Shown: piece after piece, positions 43,901-55,560 of the stretch
Numbering within the stretch: position 1 is the stretch's first letter
Layout of the letters: every line of letters starts with the position of its first letter
Assembly: GCA_008973525.1 (NCBI GenBank)
Contig: WACJ01000055.1
Span: forward strand, 868,001 to 932,000
Length of the DNA: 64,000 nucleotides
Origin: Stenopsyche tienmushanensis
Lineage: Eukaryota > Arthropoda > Insecta > Trichoptera > Stenopsychidae
Direction of reading: 5' to 3'
Made by a program: the position numbers and the translations under genes
The notes under the pieces: model-generated
Databases searched by the model: none
The model's input: the letters and a program-made list of their open reading frames with translations, nothing else
Told to the model about the DNA's origin: nothing

Positions 43901-46780
43901 CCGCCCTATCAAATATACATTCTTTGAAGATCAAAATATACATTCGAATGCTTTAATGCGCCAAATGTACATAAATAATGCTCAAAAGATTGCTAAATAT
44001 AGCTATGGGATATAATATTTATATCTAAACCCTATGAATGCCCACACATATAATAAGACCCTAATGAAAATTAATCATTATTTTTAGAATTAAATTCATG
44101 ATACCGAAAATAAATTGACAATTTTGATAATATTAAGAAATTGGAACTATTATTCCAAGTATAAACACCTTAAAGACGTTAAACATTATTTTTACTCAAA
44201 CGTATAATATAGATTCACATTATACGATGCTTTTGTGAAAACATGCGATTGTATTTTATAAGGGACAAGATTTTATTAATATCGATTTAAAGATAGCCCT
44301 CATTCATTATTGCTTATAAAATATTATTTTTTCCAAAGTATTATTTCATCAAATTTCAAACGATCAAACCATGTTTGATCAACATGAACGATAAAACATA
44401 ATCCATGCATGATAAAATATTATGATGAAGATTTGGAGGTGTTGCGTTTAAATTATAGAGGGCAGTTTAAATGACAAATCTGATATATATCAACCCCATA
44501 ATACAAATATGGTATGTTTACATTGCATTATTCTAAATTGCATTTTTAATCTTGATTTATTCAGCCTTTAAAACAGAATTTAAATCCACATCAAACATTA
44601 TGTGCAATTTTGCTATTATGTCGGTCATAATGTTTATGATATCGCGGACCCTATGGGCTTATAAATTCAACGGTTTTGCTTTCAAATTGGGTTTAACCAT
44701 TTAAAAATGCCTTTGTAAATAACACAATTAATTATAATTACAGCGATGATCAAAAACGGTTATCTTGATTGATGGCGCTATGGTGGGTCGTAAATAAAGA
44801 AAAAAATAGTGGACATTTTCTAAGGACAAAGGGAGGATGTGATTTAAGCTTATACACAATTTAAGAGCCCCACTAGAATGATAAGATTTATGATGGGAAG
44901 TTGCAATTGTGAATATCCTCGACGTGGTGGGCAGTCCTTCGGTGCTTCTGAGGCGTCTTTTGTCTGCAACAATGAAGGGCAGAATTATTGCTTCGCAGGG
45001 AACACCTCTGAGATGGAGATGTCTGGATGCGATTTCTAATATTTTAAAATAAAATGAATTTATTTTCGCATATAAATTTTAAAATGGATATCGATCGACC
45101 TGACCTACAGCCTTCCAAACTGGGTCTTTACAAATTCATTGAGATAGCCTTATCGCGGCGTTTCTTCAATGTTCCCACATTTATAACGAAAAAATTTATT
45201 CATGAATCGAGGTCGTGTATCAAATGGACAAAGTTTGTTCATAAACGTCACAATTGACTATTTAAAGCTCACATTACAAAATTTTACACGAAGGGTTAAT
45301 TTATATTCAATTTGAACGTCATTATGGTGGAGCCCACGGGGAAAGTTTGGAACAAACAATCAATTTACCGAGGACTCAACTATAGGGTCAGGTTCCATTA
45401 CCGATGACAAATTTGTGGCCCATATTTTTACAATTTCGCCTAATCTACTTTAAATTAGGCACATCAGAATTAATAAAAAAAATTCATGTCACGCAAATAA
45501 TTCGGGATTAAAAATTGGCATTTTCGGGTAGCGTCATGCCAAAAGCCAAATATCAAATGGCGGTTTTTTATTTTATCACGATAGTGAATTTATGTCCTTT
45601 TAAGTCCTATTTTTTTCCGCATTTAATACATCACTTTTAATAAAAGGCATCCAGCTTTTTCATAAAAGGCCTAAAATTTTATTCGCACGAACGACGCTGT
45701 TCTGAAATATAGCGTTTTAAGTAAAGTAATATTCGCTTTAAAAGACCCTCGTGCAAAAGACATTAAGATTTTTTTTAACTACCTTATATTTATAAGAGCT
45801 TATGTGAAGCTGAAAAATCTGAATATTTATAACGTCGAGATCAAAAAGCATTCACTGCTGGAATGATTAATAATGTGCTAATGAATTTTTGGGGAGGATT
45901 AAAAAGAGGTTAATTTGCGAAACGCTCAATTATTCATTCCAAATATATATTATGTAGAAATTATCCATATCTTTTGGCCTATAGAACCGTTTAAATAGAC
46001 TAATATTTCTATGACCCTGTCATGCATATCTAAATATATTTAATTTATCAAATCATATTAAGCCATTATATAAAATATTATCTATTATTTGCTTTCAAAC
46101 ATGTTTATATTGAGATTGAGTTCTTATGGAAATACTGAAGAATGGAGAATTTTATATAGTAGTTTTCCTGTTGTCTTTCATATGTAATTAGTCTAACAAA
46201 ATATCAATGAAATGTCTAAAAATTGTAAGAACTATATGTACTTTAATTTTGAAATGATTGGAATTTTTTTTTAAAGCTAGATATTATTAATCATATCAAC
46301 ACTTGCTTTTTTATACATTATATCCATAGAATTTTCAAATAATTAAAAAAAAGCTTCCAGTAGCTCTAGAATTAATATAAATATATTAGTTACATTTAAA
46401 GATAAAAAAGATGTTGATACATATAAGCATGGCATATAAAGGCACATGGCACAATAAAGCCTCATGTGAGAACATATGTATTAATTCCATGCATATTGGA
46501 CTATTTTTCAAATTTTAAAAGTATGAAAATACTACAAATGCGAATTTAAATAGAATGATGTAATATTGTCTGAAAATGTAATAAATTTTTTTACAACATT
46601 TTACACACAAATATTTAGGGCAAAGAAAATGTTTGAAAGCTTGGGGGTGGGTTCTGCTCGTCTTATTCGGTATTTCAAAAACAACTTTGTCTTATGGGCG
46701 GGTATGAATGTTTTCGTAGCATATTTTCCGACTCTCAGGAAAGCGCTTGGTCCTTAAAAAAGTATTTCTTATGTATATTT
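43901..46780. other. gene-free AT-rich interval
   Basis: No recognised gene or repeat. 44880-45060 is less AT-rich (CCTCGACGTGGTGGGC and following) and could be a small conserved block. The rest is stop-rich AT DNA. Confidence 0.4.
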
Positions 46781-47450
46781 ATTTGGGCAATAATTCTTTG
46801 TTCTCTGCATGTTTGTACAGTCGTATTTCCACAGCGAAAAATCCTGGCCACGATGTGCCCGTGGCGCATTGTGCTCTCGACAGGATTCGCTTATGGATGC
46901 TGCTGAAATCTGCACATGTCATAAAAATTATATTGTGCAATAAATATTATAGCACGGCCATTATGCACAATTACAGTGATGATGGTAATTTTTATAGGAG
47001 GCCGTGTGTGGAGAGCAGGGCCAGGTATGGGAGAGGCGGATGAGCAGGTCCTCATCGGAGCATGTTCGCTGTCCACTATTAATTGGGGGCTATTTAGACG
47101 AAACCAGAATAACGCGTTTTAAAAATGGTACTTTCGTGTCTCTACAATAGCCACAGATGGGAGACTGTTAAATGACGTGCCCCTTAATTGATATACGTAC
47201 GTATTGTACGACGATTTGGATTTTATCGAGAAATTGTAAAGGTGTAAAATGCCGGACATTTAATTAACGCGTAGCAAGAACATTCGTGGAATTTATTAGA
47301 GCCTCTAAGAGAAATTCACTCACACGTGTATAGAATTAACATTCGAATATCTGTGTTGACTAAATTCCTGAAAACGTATAGAGTTACGAGAGCGTAGGTA
47401 CGGGATTATATCAAAAAGACGAACTCTCCTAATAAGGCTCTAATGCGATC
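46781..47450. promoter_or_regulatory. candidate conserved non-coding island
   Basis: Non-repetitive DNA with a run of distinctive words: GATGTGCCCGTGGCGCATTG, GGAGGCCGTGTGTGG, TTAATTGGGGGCTATTTAG (47080-47100), GTGCCCCTTAATTGATATAC and CATTTAATTAACGCG. A 98-codon frame (46747-47043) lacks a domain. The sequence does not match any repeat in the window. Confidence 0.25.
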
Positions 47451-47669
47451 ATAAAAAAATTATATTGAGAGCCTCTGAAATTGTCGAATTCCAAATATAG
47501 TCGAAAGATCTAATAAAGTTCATGAAAGTCATCCATAGCTTAAAAATACTAAAATATGACTGTATTTCCCATCAGATATGAAGTGTTCAAACAGATGTGG
47601 CCAACGTTCATTTCTTTAGCTATATGATGATAAATTTATTATGAAAAGTGTTTGTATAGTGAATTAAGT

Positions 47670-47745
47670 CCTGGGCTCTTGTTATAAAGGGTTGATTTCA
47701 AATTCAGATTGCGAAAAAAATTACCCAACGAACAAATTTGTAAGA
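47670..47745 (+). repeat. SINE-like piece with B-box-like motif, copy 1
   Basis: TTGTTATAAAGGGTTGATTT then CAAATTCAGATTGCG and a poly-A-like stretch match the piece at 50225-50300. The GGTT..TTCAAATTC core looks like an eroded tRNA B box. Confidence 0.4.
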
Positions 47746-48336
47746 TCAGTCCAAGCTTGCAATTGATTTTGGCCAGCTCTTGTATACTTATGAACGTTAG
47801 TTTGTATTTTGAATTTAATTATGCTCCTAATAATATTTGATGATAATAGTGATTAAATATACAATATGTTGTTGATCAATATATTCGATCTGATGGAATA
47901 AATATTAGGATGATTTATAAATACGATATGATATACTTGATAGTTTGGAAGTTCAATCTCCATAGTGTTGCTCATTGTATGCATTACCTACAGTTTGCAC
48001 ACTGTATTGAACGCTTTTCCAATGTCTATGAACCCTCAATTAAAACGCATTTGAATGCTTCAATTTCTATGACTATTTTCATATTTTTAAAATAAGCATG
48101 CCTATTTTAGTTAAATAGATTCAATATATGGGATTTAAAATTAAAAAATATTTTAATTGCACTTTATTGATGTTCACTTAACCAAATTTGATGATTATTT
48201 AAGAGCATCTCAATTGGATTGATAACATATATTTTAGCTTCGAATTAAATTTTGGCGTCCTTTAATTACTTTTGAAAAATACATTTAATTGCATATTTTA
48301 ATATAATTCAATTTGAATCAATTTCCAACGTTGAGC
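47746..48336. other. gene-free AT-rich interval
   Basis: Nothing recognised; only short motif-free frames. Confidence 0.4.
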
Positions 48337-48641
48337 TTGGAAAGAGACAGAGACGGAGAGTGTGTCTTTAGTACATCGGACGATTGTATAGACGGATAAC
48401 CCAAATTTATCAACTAATAATAATATCCCAAATGAATTTATTTAAAGTATATTATTTATGTTTACGGGAAGTATAAAGAATATTGTGTGCTATCAACAGT
48501 GTATTTTTTATTTATATACAAGCTTTATACACCCTGCGCGGTTCTGAGAGATAAGTGAATTTGCACAGGCGATAAGTGGCGGGCATACAAATATAGCATC
48601 TATATTAAAGTAATTTTAAAATTAACCCACTACTCAAAGGG
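48337..48641 (+). mobile_element. piggyBac-like MITE, copy 2 (3' end present)
   Basis: It begins inside the family at AGAGACAGAGACGGAGAGTG, runs through GGATAACCCAAATTTATC and GTGTGCTATCAACAGTG, and ends CCACTACTCAAAGGG, followed by TTAG where TTAA is expected. The 5' terminus is lost. It shares the AACCCAAATTTATC-CTAATAAT sub-block and the TACACSCTGCGCGGT block with the copy at 58195, so these two form one subgroup. Confidence 0.7.
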
Positions 48642-48645
48642 TTAG

Positions 48646-50189
48646 AAAGGTTCTAGTCCTACAGTGGACGGTGTGTGGCTGCACTATGAAATTTAATCAC
48701 AAATGATAATTGTGCTCGTTATTAAAATATACATTTGACTGGCAATGTGTCGTTAATTAATTTTAAAAAATTGCCTTGTTTAATGTGATGCGATTTGCGT
48801 TCTCTGAAGTGAAACCGAAAACCCGTTCGTTATCGACACTTCCAACAAATTCTTTCATTTTTTTATTCCAATATGAGATAATCTATGATACTCTTTCAAT
48901 ACGAACGCCTCGTTTGTCCACAACAAATGATAAAGAAGCACTTTTTATAATCAAATACTTTTAAGGCGCTACACACCGTTTTTTTTTCATTTCATTGGTA
49001 TCCGGGCTCATTAAAAATGATGTACTAATGCCTTTATAAATACAAGGAATCATGTTATTCAAATGTGTGATCAATTTTTCAAATATCCGAACATGTATGC
49101 CAGTTAGTTGAAAAAAAAGTCAAACAAGCGTTTCTACCGAACAATTCTGGACTGTTGATTTTTTGTATGGAGCCGGGCTCACTGATTGGAAATTGTACAG
49201 ATTCAATCAGTAAATGTGTCAAAAAAGATTTTTGAATCTGCTTGATTAAAACATTGGCTGATCTATTTTGATGGATAAATTTGATTTTATTGATTATTGG
49301 GTATTACCCTTTAAAATATACGTCTATAAGATTATTTATCTAGCTGATTTCATAGACTATTCTAATTCTAATTCTTCTTTGGTATTATGGAATCGATTTT
49401 AGTGCCATTGTAGAGGTGGTGCACTTTCATCGTATAAATAGCTACAATGAACGACAGTAACCACATCTTAAGACGTGTTAAGTTTTCAGTGGTTTAGAGT
49501 CTATATTTAGACACATCTGAGCCGTTTTAGTGTACCAAAATAATATCCCTTGAGGATTTATTCCACGATAATGATTTCAGCAACCATCAATTTAATTTTG
49601 GCTCACTATGAAAATCGATTGGGTATAATTTATATATCATTTAGTAATAATTACAACAACACATCTAAGTGCAATAAAAACGCAACCCCGACATGAATTA
49701 AACATTCATACACACATCAAATCACAATTTCCATTTAAATTCAATTAAATGCGTGCGCACAGGCAATGTCATAAACATTTTATGCACGAATGAATTTATA
49801 TGAGTTTGTTACACTCTGATGTTTATTTTCTCTCATTGAACATTGAAACCATAACTTACAGCAGCTCTTTATGGATTCGTTAAACTCTAGCTAGTTTTAT
49901 TACTATGTGTTGGCGTCCAGTTCAGGAGAATGTGGGTTGAACGTAACTTAATCAGTCTCTATGGGATATAAAGTGTTTGTTTACGTCCCCAAACGATATA
50001 TTTTTACCATAATCGAGCTATGACTATCATATTTTTTTTTAGAATTGAATCAATTTATTCAAAAAATACACGTTTATATCATAAATGAAAGATATCATGC
50101 ATGAAAGATGAATATAAAGCAATGGTTGGGAATTTTAATTGAATATTCAAAATCTACATAAACACATAGAGGTTCAATAAAAAATGTAC
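48646..50189. other. gene-free AT-rich interval
   Basis: No recognised gene or repeat. A 62-codon frame at 48776-48964 has no motif. Confidence 0.4.
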
Positions 50190-50300
50190 TTCATAAAGTG
50201 GACCATAGTGTTCAGATTCAAGACATTTATTATAGTGGTTCGGATTCAAATTCAGATTGTGGAAAAAAACACTGCCAACAAATTTGAGTGATCGATTGAT
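50190..50300 (+). repeat. SINE-like piece with B-box-like motif, copy 2
   Basis: TTATTATAGTGGTTCGGATT then CAAATTCAGATTGTGGAAAA resembles 47690-47730, and the GGTTCGGATTC core resembles a tRNA B box. It lies directly left of the hAT element. Confidence 0.4.
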
Positions 50301-50707
50301 TGTTTTGATCAGGGTTTACTAGGGCAGAGCTGTCAAACTCAAATGCTAACTTGGACCAAATTTTAAATAAAAAGGTTAAGGCGGGCCGTAAAAATATAAC
50401 AAATTTTCATATAAATATAGGTTTATTTTCATATATAAATTTGAGACTAGTTCGGTCCCTCGATAAGCGCGATTTCGTATTACGATTTAACTATCACGCG
50501 TAATCAGTGCACAGAGAGAACACATGTGTTGATGGTATTTCAACAGCGATTTCTACATGCCATTCTTTAATATATTTTTTGAGCACTATCTTAGATCCCT
50601 TGAATTACGCGGTACCAAAGCGCGCGCCTTGAGGTAAATCCACCACTGGTACAGAAATTTGGCATCTCTTCTCTGCTACTATCTTTTCTACTTCAAGGGC
50701 AATATTG

Positions 50708-50887
50708 CTAGCAGTCTGCCTGTAAAACATACCTAAGATGAGCATCGTTTATGCTGGATCTGGCTGGAAATAACTGTTCGCACCGATAAGTACTTCCAAA
50801 CATGGAAATCATTTCAAATGCGAACCTTTGGGTATTTTCAAATTTGACTGGTAAGTATCTGAAAAAATTCAGGCACGCCAACTTCAA
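50708..50887 (-). pseudogene. hAT transposase C-terminal remnant
   Basis: The minus-strand frame is open for about 59 codons and reads LKLACLNFFRYLPVKFENTQ, RFAFEMISMFGSTYRCEQLF, then PARSSINDAHLRYVLQADC and a stop. The block K..S.FGSTY.CEQ.FS....SR..L.D.HL..vLR is the dimerisation region of the hAT group related to GTF2IRD2/ZMYM-like proteins. The KSKYRSRLT part between CEQ and the DAHL segment is shortened to a few residues. The catalytic core is gone. Position and strand fit the element's minus-strand gene. Confidence 0.8.
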
Positions 50888-51401
50888 TGAATTTTGCTTT
50901 CAAATTTGAATTGCTCTGAATTTTAATTATCTCTATTTGCATACGGTTAGGTTCCGTTTCTATATTTATTGGAAAAAAAATATCAAAGTAAACGTAGACA
51001 AATTGTCACACAAAAAATTAAAGTCTTCTTGTTTAAAATTAAGTTCACGAGCTTAAACTTTTTTTCGCGTGATGTTCGTAATGATTTGATATTTTCCTTG
51101 CAATGATAACTTTAAAGCATATAATATTTTTCTTATATCAACCATGAGAGATAAATCTTGTACCATGTTCGATCAGAAAACAAGCCTGTATCTTGATTTT
51201 TAGTTATTGAAAATTGACAAATTGCTTCTTTAAAATTCCTGATTTATTTGAGAATCTTATAGTAAGATAACCAACGTAACACAGTATAGTAAGATAGATC
51301 AGAATATTTGGATTCTACATAGATCTTGATCAGTTTAAAAAACACCTTGTTCTGGATTAGCGTCATTATCCGAGTAATACCATACTTTTTTTAGTATTGT
51401 G

Positions 51402-51480
51402 TAGGGCTTATACAAAAATGGACGTTTTTCGAAACCGGTTTTCGGTTTTCAATTTTTGAACAAAACCGGTTTTCGGTTTT
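51402..51480 (+). mobile_element. hAT-like end with ACCGGTTTTCGGTTTT repeats, nested
   Basis: TAGGGCTTATACAAAAATGG opens a tract with three CCGGTTTTCGGTTTT-like units. A TAGGGCT start with such subterminal repeats matches the fragment at 2206-2371 in kind. Its partner end is not evident; the GATTTTTAGGATCAAAATCC area at 52077-52096 might be the remains. Confidence 0.4.
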
Positions 51481-51743
51481 AAGAAAAACTGGAGACATCA
51501 TTTCACAATATTGAACAAATTTGATAATTGGGTATTCTGCAAGAGATCCCGTTTATGGTACTAGTTTTATGTTTTAAGATTTATATTTTTGTTTAGAGTG
51601 ATTTGTCACAAATATATTTATTGTTCTGAATTTGGTTTATAAGAAATGCTCAAATCGACAGTAAGCTCTGGACTGATTTAAGGAATAAAATGAATTGACG
51701 TGTGATTGAAGTGAAATCTGGAATATATCTGTAGGACTTTTAT

Positions 51744-52060
51744 GCAAGGAATGTGTAGGAAGGGAATCGGAGAGAGTATTGGAATACGATCTATAAACAA
51801 CACGAGACTAAACAAAAATGACACTATGCAGATATCATTTTCAATGATGAACAATGCGCCAAATCAAACAATATGAATGGATTGAAAAGAAATACTGTCT
51901 AGACGAAATAAGAGTAGGTCATATAAAAATACATTTAAAAGAGGAAACCTATGATCTTGATGACGTACATTTCAATGTTAAATGTATCAATTTCTTTGAT
52001 TTGGTGATTCAGAATTTAAATACATAACATGGTAATAGTGAATGACATTGATAATGAAAA
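51744..52060 (+). repeat. dispersed repeat, copy B
   Basis: It matches the minus strand of 31985-32352 from GCAAGGAATG to ACATAACATGGTAATA, with about one difference in seven by eye. No hAT-like end is kept here. It sits inside the hAT element, so it was inserted later or was carried along. Confidence 0.75.
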
Positions 52061-52156
52061 AAAAATATTCAAAACCAGATTTTTAGGATCAAAATCCCGT
52101 TTTCGAATTCGAAGATATTCACTGCGGGCCGCATGTTTAACATCAATGTACTAAGG

Positions 52157-52870
52157 AATGCATTTTTGTCTCTAATTTTTCATACTGGTTACTTGTAGAT
52201 GTAAATATATTTGATATAAAAAGATTATTTTATTTTAAGGTATGAAATTTTGTCTAAGATTATCCTGCTTTCAATTGATCCATTAGAAATATGAATACTT
52301 TGAATCTCCTGAATATAATATCAAGATGACCTGAATCTTTAGAAAAAGAAAAGTAAATAAAAAAACCCAAAAACTAATCCTTTGTGAAATAGATATATGT
52401 ATTGCTTAAAATACTATTGTCTCATTTACAAGAAAAAGGATAAATAGTCAATAAGTCAACTCAATTTGAATTGTATTGTATATTGTATTGTATATATTTA
52501 AAATGAAGGAATAATATCAAATCCAATTTTTATCCAAGTCCAAATATACACGTATGTAATAAATAGTATGAAAAAATATACAGGTATCCTATTTTTAAAT
52601 CTAGCCTTTAAAATTAGTATGTTATTTCTGTCTAAAGAATCATATACAGTTTGCTTGAAATTGTTTTTGACAAGCGATCTTTAATTCGACGCTTAATCCC
52701 CCAAAAAAATATAAGCCAACTGAAAACGACAGTTATCCGCAACATTTTTTATCCGACAAAAAAGCATTGACGCTAATAGAAGCCATCAATTTTGACAGAT
52801 ATGCGATTAATTTTTATGAAGCATAAAGGATATTGCTTCTACCATTTTGCATATATTAATCATACTCGAT
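52157..52870. other. gene-free AT-rich interval
   Basis: Contains a short TTGTATTGTATA-type repeat (52472-52498) and nothing else recognisable. Confidence 0.4.
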
Positions 52871-53450
52871 AAGACGGTGAGTAAAGTGATTTTAAATATT
52901 ATGGGATTAAATCGTCTATCGTGGAGAACCGGTTCCTTCTCTCCAACCACCATATGATCGACCATCCGAACATATTCAGAGCCGACGGTATTTAAAAGTA
53001 TTACTAAAAAAAAAAATATTTGACGACCGTGTGAGTTGAGTTGTTCGTAAATATACGAAAACGTGACTCAGATTCCACAAATTGCTTAATGGCGAACACC
53101 TCAAAGACACCATGGATGTCTTGGGCTAATCTGATGCGGATGTGCTCCGTAAACCTCCCATATTTTAAACGAATGCCCGCCGTCCAGCTACGTGACATTT
53201 TTATCATGCAATTTAATAAATTATACTGTGACCCGGGGCATGGTAATAATGCATCATCACGAGAGCCAGGGTTGAGCAGGTCAATCCCATAATGGCCCTT
53301 GGTACATTATAAACACATATACAGCGTGTGATTGTGGCCGTCTCATTTTTATTGTCGAAAATGATCTCGTTCTCTGCATAAAGCTTTGAAAGCTCATTTC
53401 TTATTCTTTTATACATTTTTTCGAGCTCGTTATGCGGTTAGCCAAGGAAT
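52871..53450. promoter_or_regulatory. candidate conserved island
   Basis: Non-repetitive DNA with less A+T. Opposite frames of 83 codons (plus, 53041-53292) and 67 codons (minus, 53004-53207) overlap. The minus frame has protein-like composition (GRFTEHIRIRLAQDIHGVF) but no domain that I recognise. It could be a decayed exon or an enhancer. Confidence 0.25.
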
Positions 53451-54085
53451 AGGGAGTCCGGTTGCAGATTGATGGCTCCGCTCTAACAAGTTAAAAGATC
53501 AAATCTCCGCGATGAATTATAGTAAATGTTTGTAGTATAAAAGGAAAAACGTATGAAGACCACCGTTTGGAATCAAGTCACTGACATCATTTGAATAAAT
53601 CATGCGTGTACGTTTTATAAAAAACATATTTTGCTTCTTAATTAACACCAAATTTAAATGTAGCCTTACGCTTGACGAAGTGTGTAATGATGCACTTTTA
53701 ACACATTCTGGGCCAGTTGGTTTCCCCTAAAATGTCGCATGGAGTCAGTGCAAATTTTGACGAATTTAAGCAATAACACCTCCTTTATAAAAACTATTAT
53801 AAGTTTTAAACCAGCTGACAGATTAGAACGAAATTTTCTGAGTTACTTCATAAAAACTTACTGCATGCATTTTTTTCCTTTCAATTTTATAGTTTGCATA
53901 CGCAGTGCGATAAACAACATTTTAATCAATGATATTTATTTTCCTCCAATATATACAATATCTTACCATCCTACAGATAGCTTTTTAAATCCATTTCTGT
54001 AAACAGAAACTGGTTTTGTTGCAAATTCCACTTTTCACACAATGAAAATTATTATCTAAAAATGCGCTCTATATATAATAAAATA
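53451..54085. other. gene-free interval
   Basis: An 87-codon plus frame (53739-54002) has no motif. No repeats shared with other parts. Confidence 0.4.
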
Positions 54086-54310
54086 TATAATATATAATAA
54101 AATAGGCTTGCTAGTGGTCTAGTGTAGGTACACACATTAGAGTTGGCACGATACATGCGCGTAGCGTGTTTATGATGTGTACGACAGAGACAGAGAGACT
54201 ACAAATGATTCTGTCTCTCTTTCCGTCCAACTGCCGCTTTGAGTTTAATTTTTCGTGGCAATCAAGCCAATTCCCTCTTTCATTATTTATTATTGCTATA
54301 CTCTTCATTA
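54086..54310 (+). repeat. SINE body, copy 1
   Basis: From ATATAATAAAATAGGCTTGC through GCGTAGCGTGTTTATGATGT to TTTTTCGTGGCAATCAAGCC it matches the minus strand of 62985-63200. The head part ATATATAATAAAATAGGC also occurs at 60740, right after a B-box-like motif. No coding frame is shared. Confidence 0.6.
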
Positions 54311-54333
54311 TTTTAGGATTCTATAACATTTAA

Positions 54334-54435
54334 CCCCTAAAGGAGTACTATCCCAGGGCCTGGGAACCGCCCTCCACTATTCAGAGAGAGCATTCTTATA
54401 CATTGAGTTCGGAGACGGACAGAGACAGGGATATA
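54334..54435 (+). mobile_element. piggyBac-like MITE, copy 3 (5' end fragment)
   Basis: It begins CCCCTAAAGGAGTACTATCC directly after TTAA (54330-54333), then CCCAGGGCCTGGGA and the GAGTTCGGAGACGGACAGAG block, and stops near 54435. It is the best preserved copy of the subterminal CCCAGG/CCTGGG palindrome. Confidence 0.75.
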
Positions 54436-54639
54436 TAATATTTTTCTTCAATACATACATCTTTATATTAAATTTGCATTAATAGGCTTTGTTCAACATA
54501 TTGCAAAACATTTCGAAAATTATATATTCCTTACTATGAAAGGCGCTAAATGTTTTTCTGTAAATTCCAGTATTTTTCGTATGAAGCCCTTGAAAACACA
54601 TTTTATTTATGGTTTTATTTATATTTCTTACTTTGCTCG

Positions 54640-55560
54640 CGTGAATTCGCTTTTGAAAATTTTGTTAGGATTCCACGCCCGCAGCTATCTCTAATTATTC
54701 ACCCACCTCCCTCCAAATTCTAGATCAAAAATACAACAACCGAATAACGGCCATTTTTAGCTCTATGGCAGAACAAAGAAAAAAAATAGGGGGAGGGGTC
54801 TCTGTACTTATTTTTGATGTTTCTTTCTTAATGCACATTTCGTTCTAGATTTTGTTGCGCCCGGGGTTGGAATCTCGTTTATTTTTTTCTGACCCAAGAG
54901 AGAAATTGTCTAAGAGAAATTTGCACATCAAAACGCATCAAGGAGAATTGTCATTTAATTTCGCCGCATTTGCATACACTCTATGAGGTTTCTTGGGTTT
55001 CAAAAGCCTGATAGAAACCGCTATTGGATTAAAATTGATTTCAACGTACTGCATAACGTCTCTCCGTAAGTGCAATAAAATTAGCCGCAATGTAAATATT
55101 GAACAGGGACCTTTGAGCTTTAAGCTCACGTACGTAAGTCGCCTTGGTGCATTCGTCTGTACATTTAGCCGTGTTTCTTGTACGTGATAACATTGCCGTT
55201 TCCGAAGCCGACGACTTCCACCATATGGACCTATATATATTGTGGAGGATCATGGAGAATCGTGATGCTGTTCACACGCCGTCCGACTTGTAATTGTGGA
55301 GGAGCAACAAAGCTCGGCGTAGATCGCATCTACTGCTGGCGGTGTGAACAAATAATGTAAAATGGAATTTCTCTGCTTTATCTGCCTTACAAATCAAGAG
55401 ACGTGGATCTATTCAGAGCACCTGCTGATGCTGGCATATCCATTCTCTGGATCCTAATATCATCCCGGACGACGGATGTGACGCTGTTACCCAATTAGAG
55501 TAGGAACACACACCGTCCATTGACAAATATTTGAAGAATCTCCCAAGCGTTTTTGATACA
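54640..55560. promoter_or_regulatory. candidate conserved island
   Basis: A non-repetitive, moderately GC-rich block. It includes consensus-like donor words (CTCCGTAAGTG at 55065, CACGTACGTAAGTCG at 55127), but no supported open exon next to them. Frames of 60-70 codons on both strands overlap and have no domain. Enhancer or old exon, not resolved. Confidence 0.25.

Larger units (their letters stand above)
50325..52148 (-). mobile_element. hAT element with 8-bp target duplication
   Basis: The left end CAGAGCTGTCAAACTCAAAT and the right end, on the minus strand, CATTGATGTTAAACATGCGG have the CAG.G.TGTCAAAC....GCGGGCC form of a widespread animal hAT group; GGCGGGCCG occurs at 50382 and GCGGGCCGC at 52124. 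The flanks TACTAGGG (50317-50324) and TACTAAGG (52149-52156) agree at 7 of 8 positions, the size expected for hAT. The interior holds a transposase remnant and a copy of the dispersed repeat also seen at 32 kb. Confidence 0.85.
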
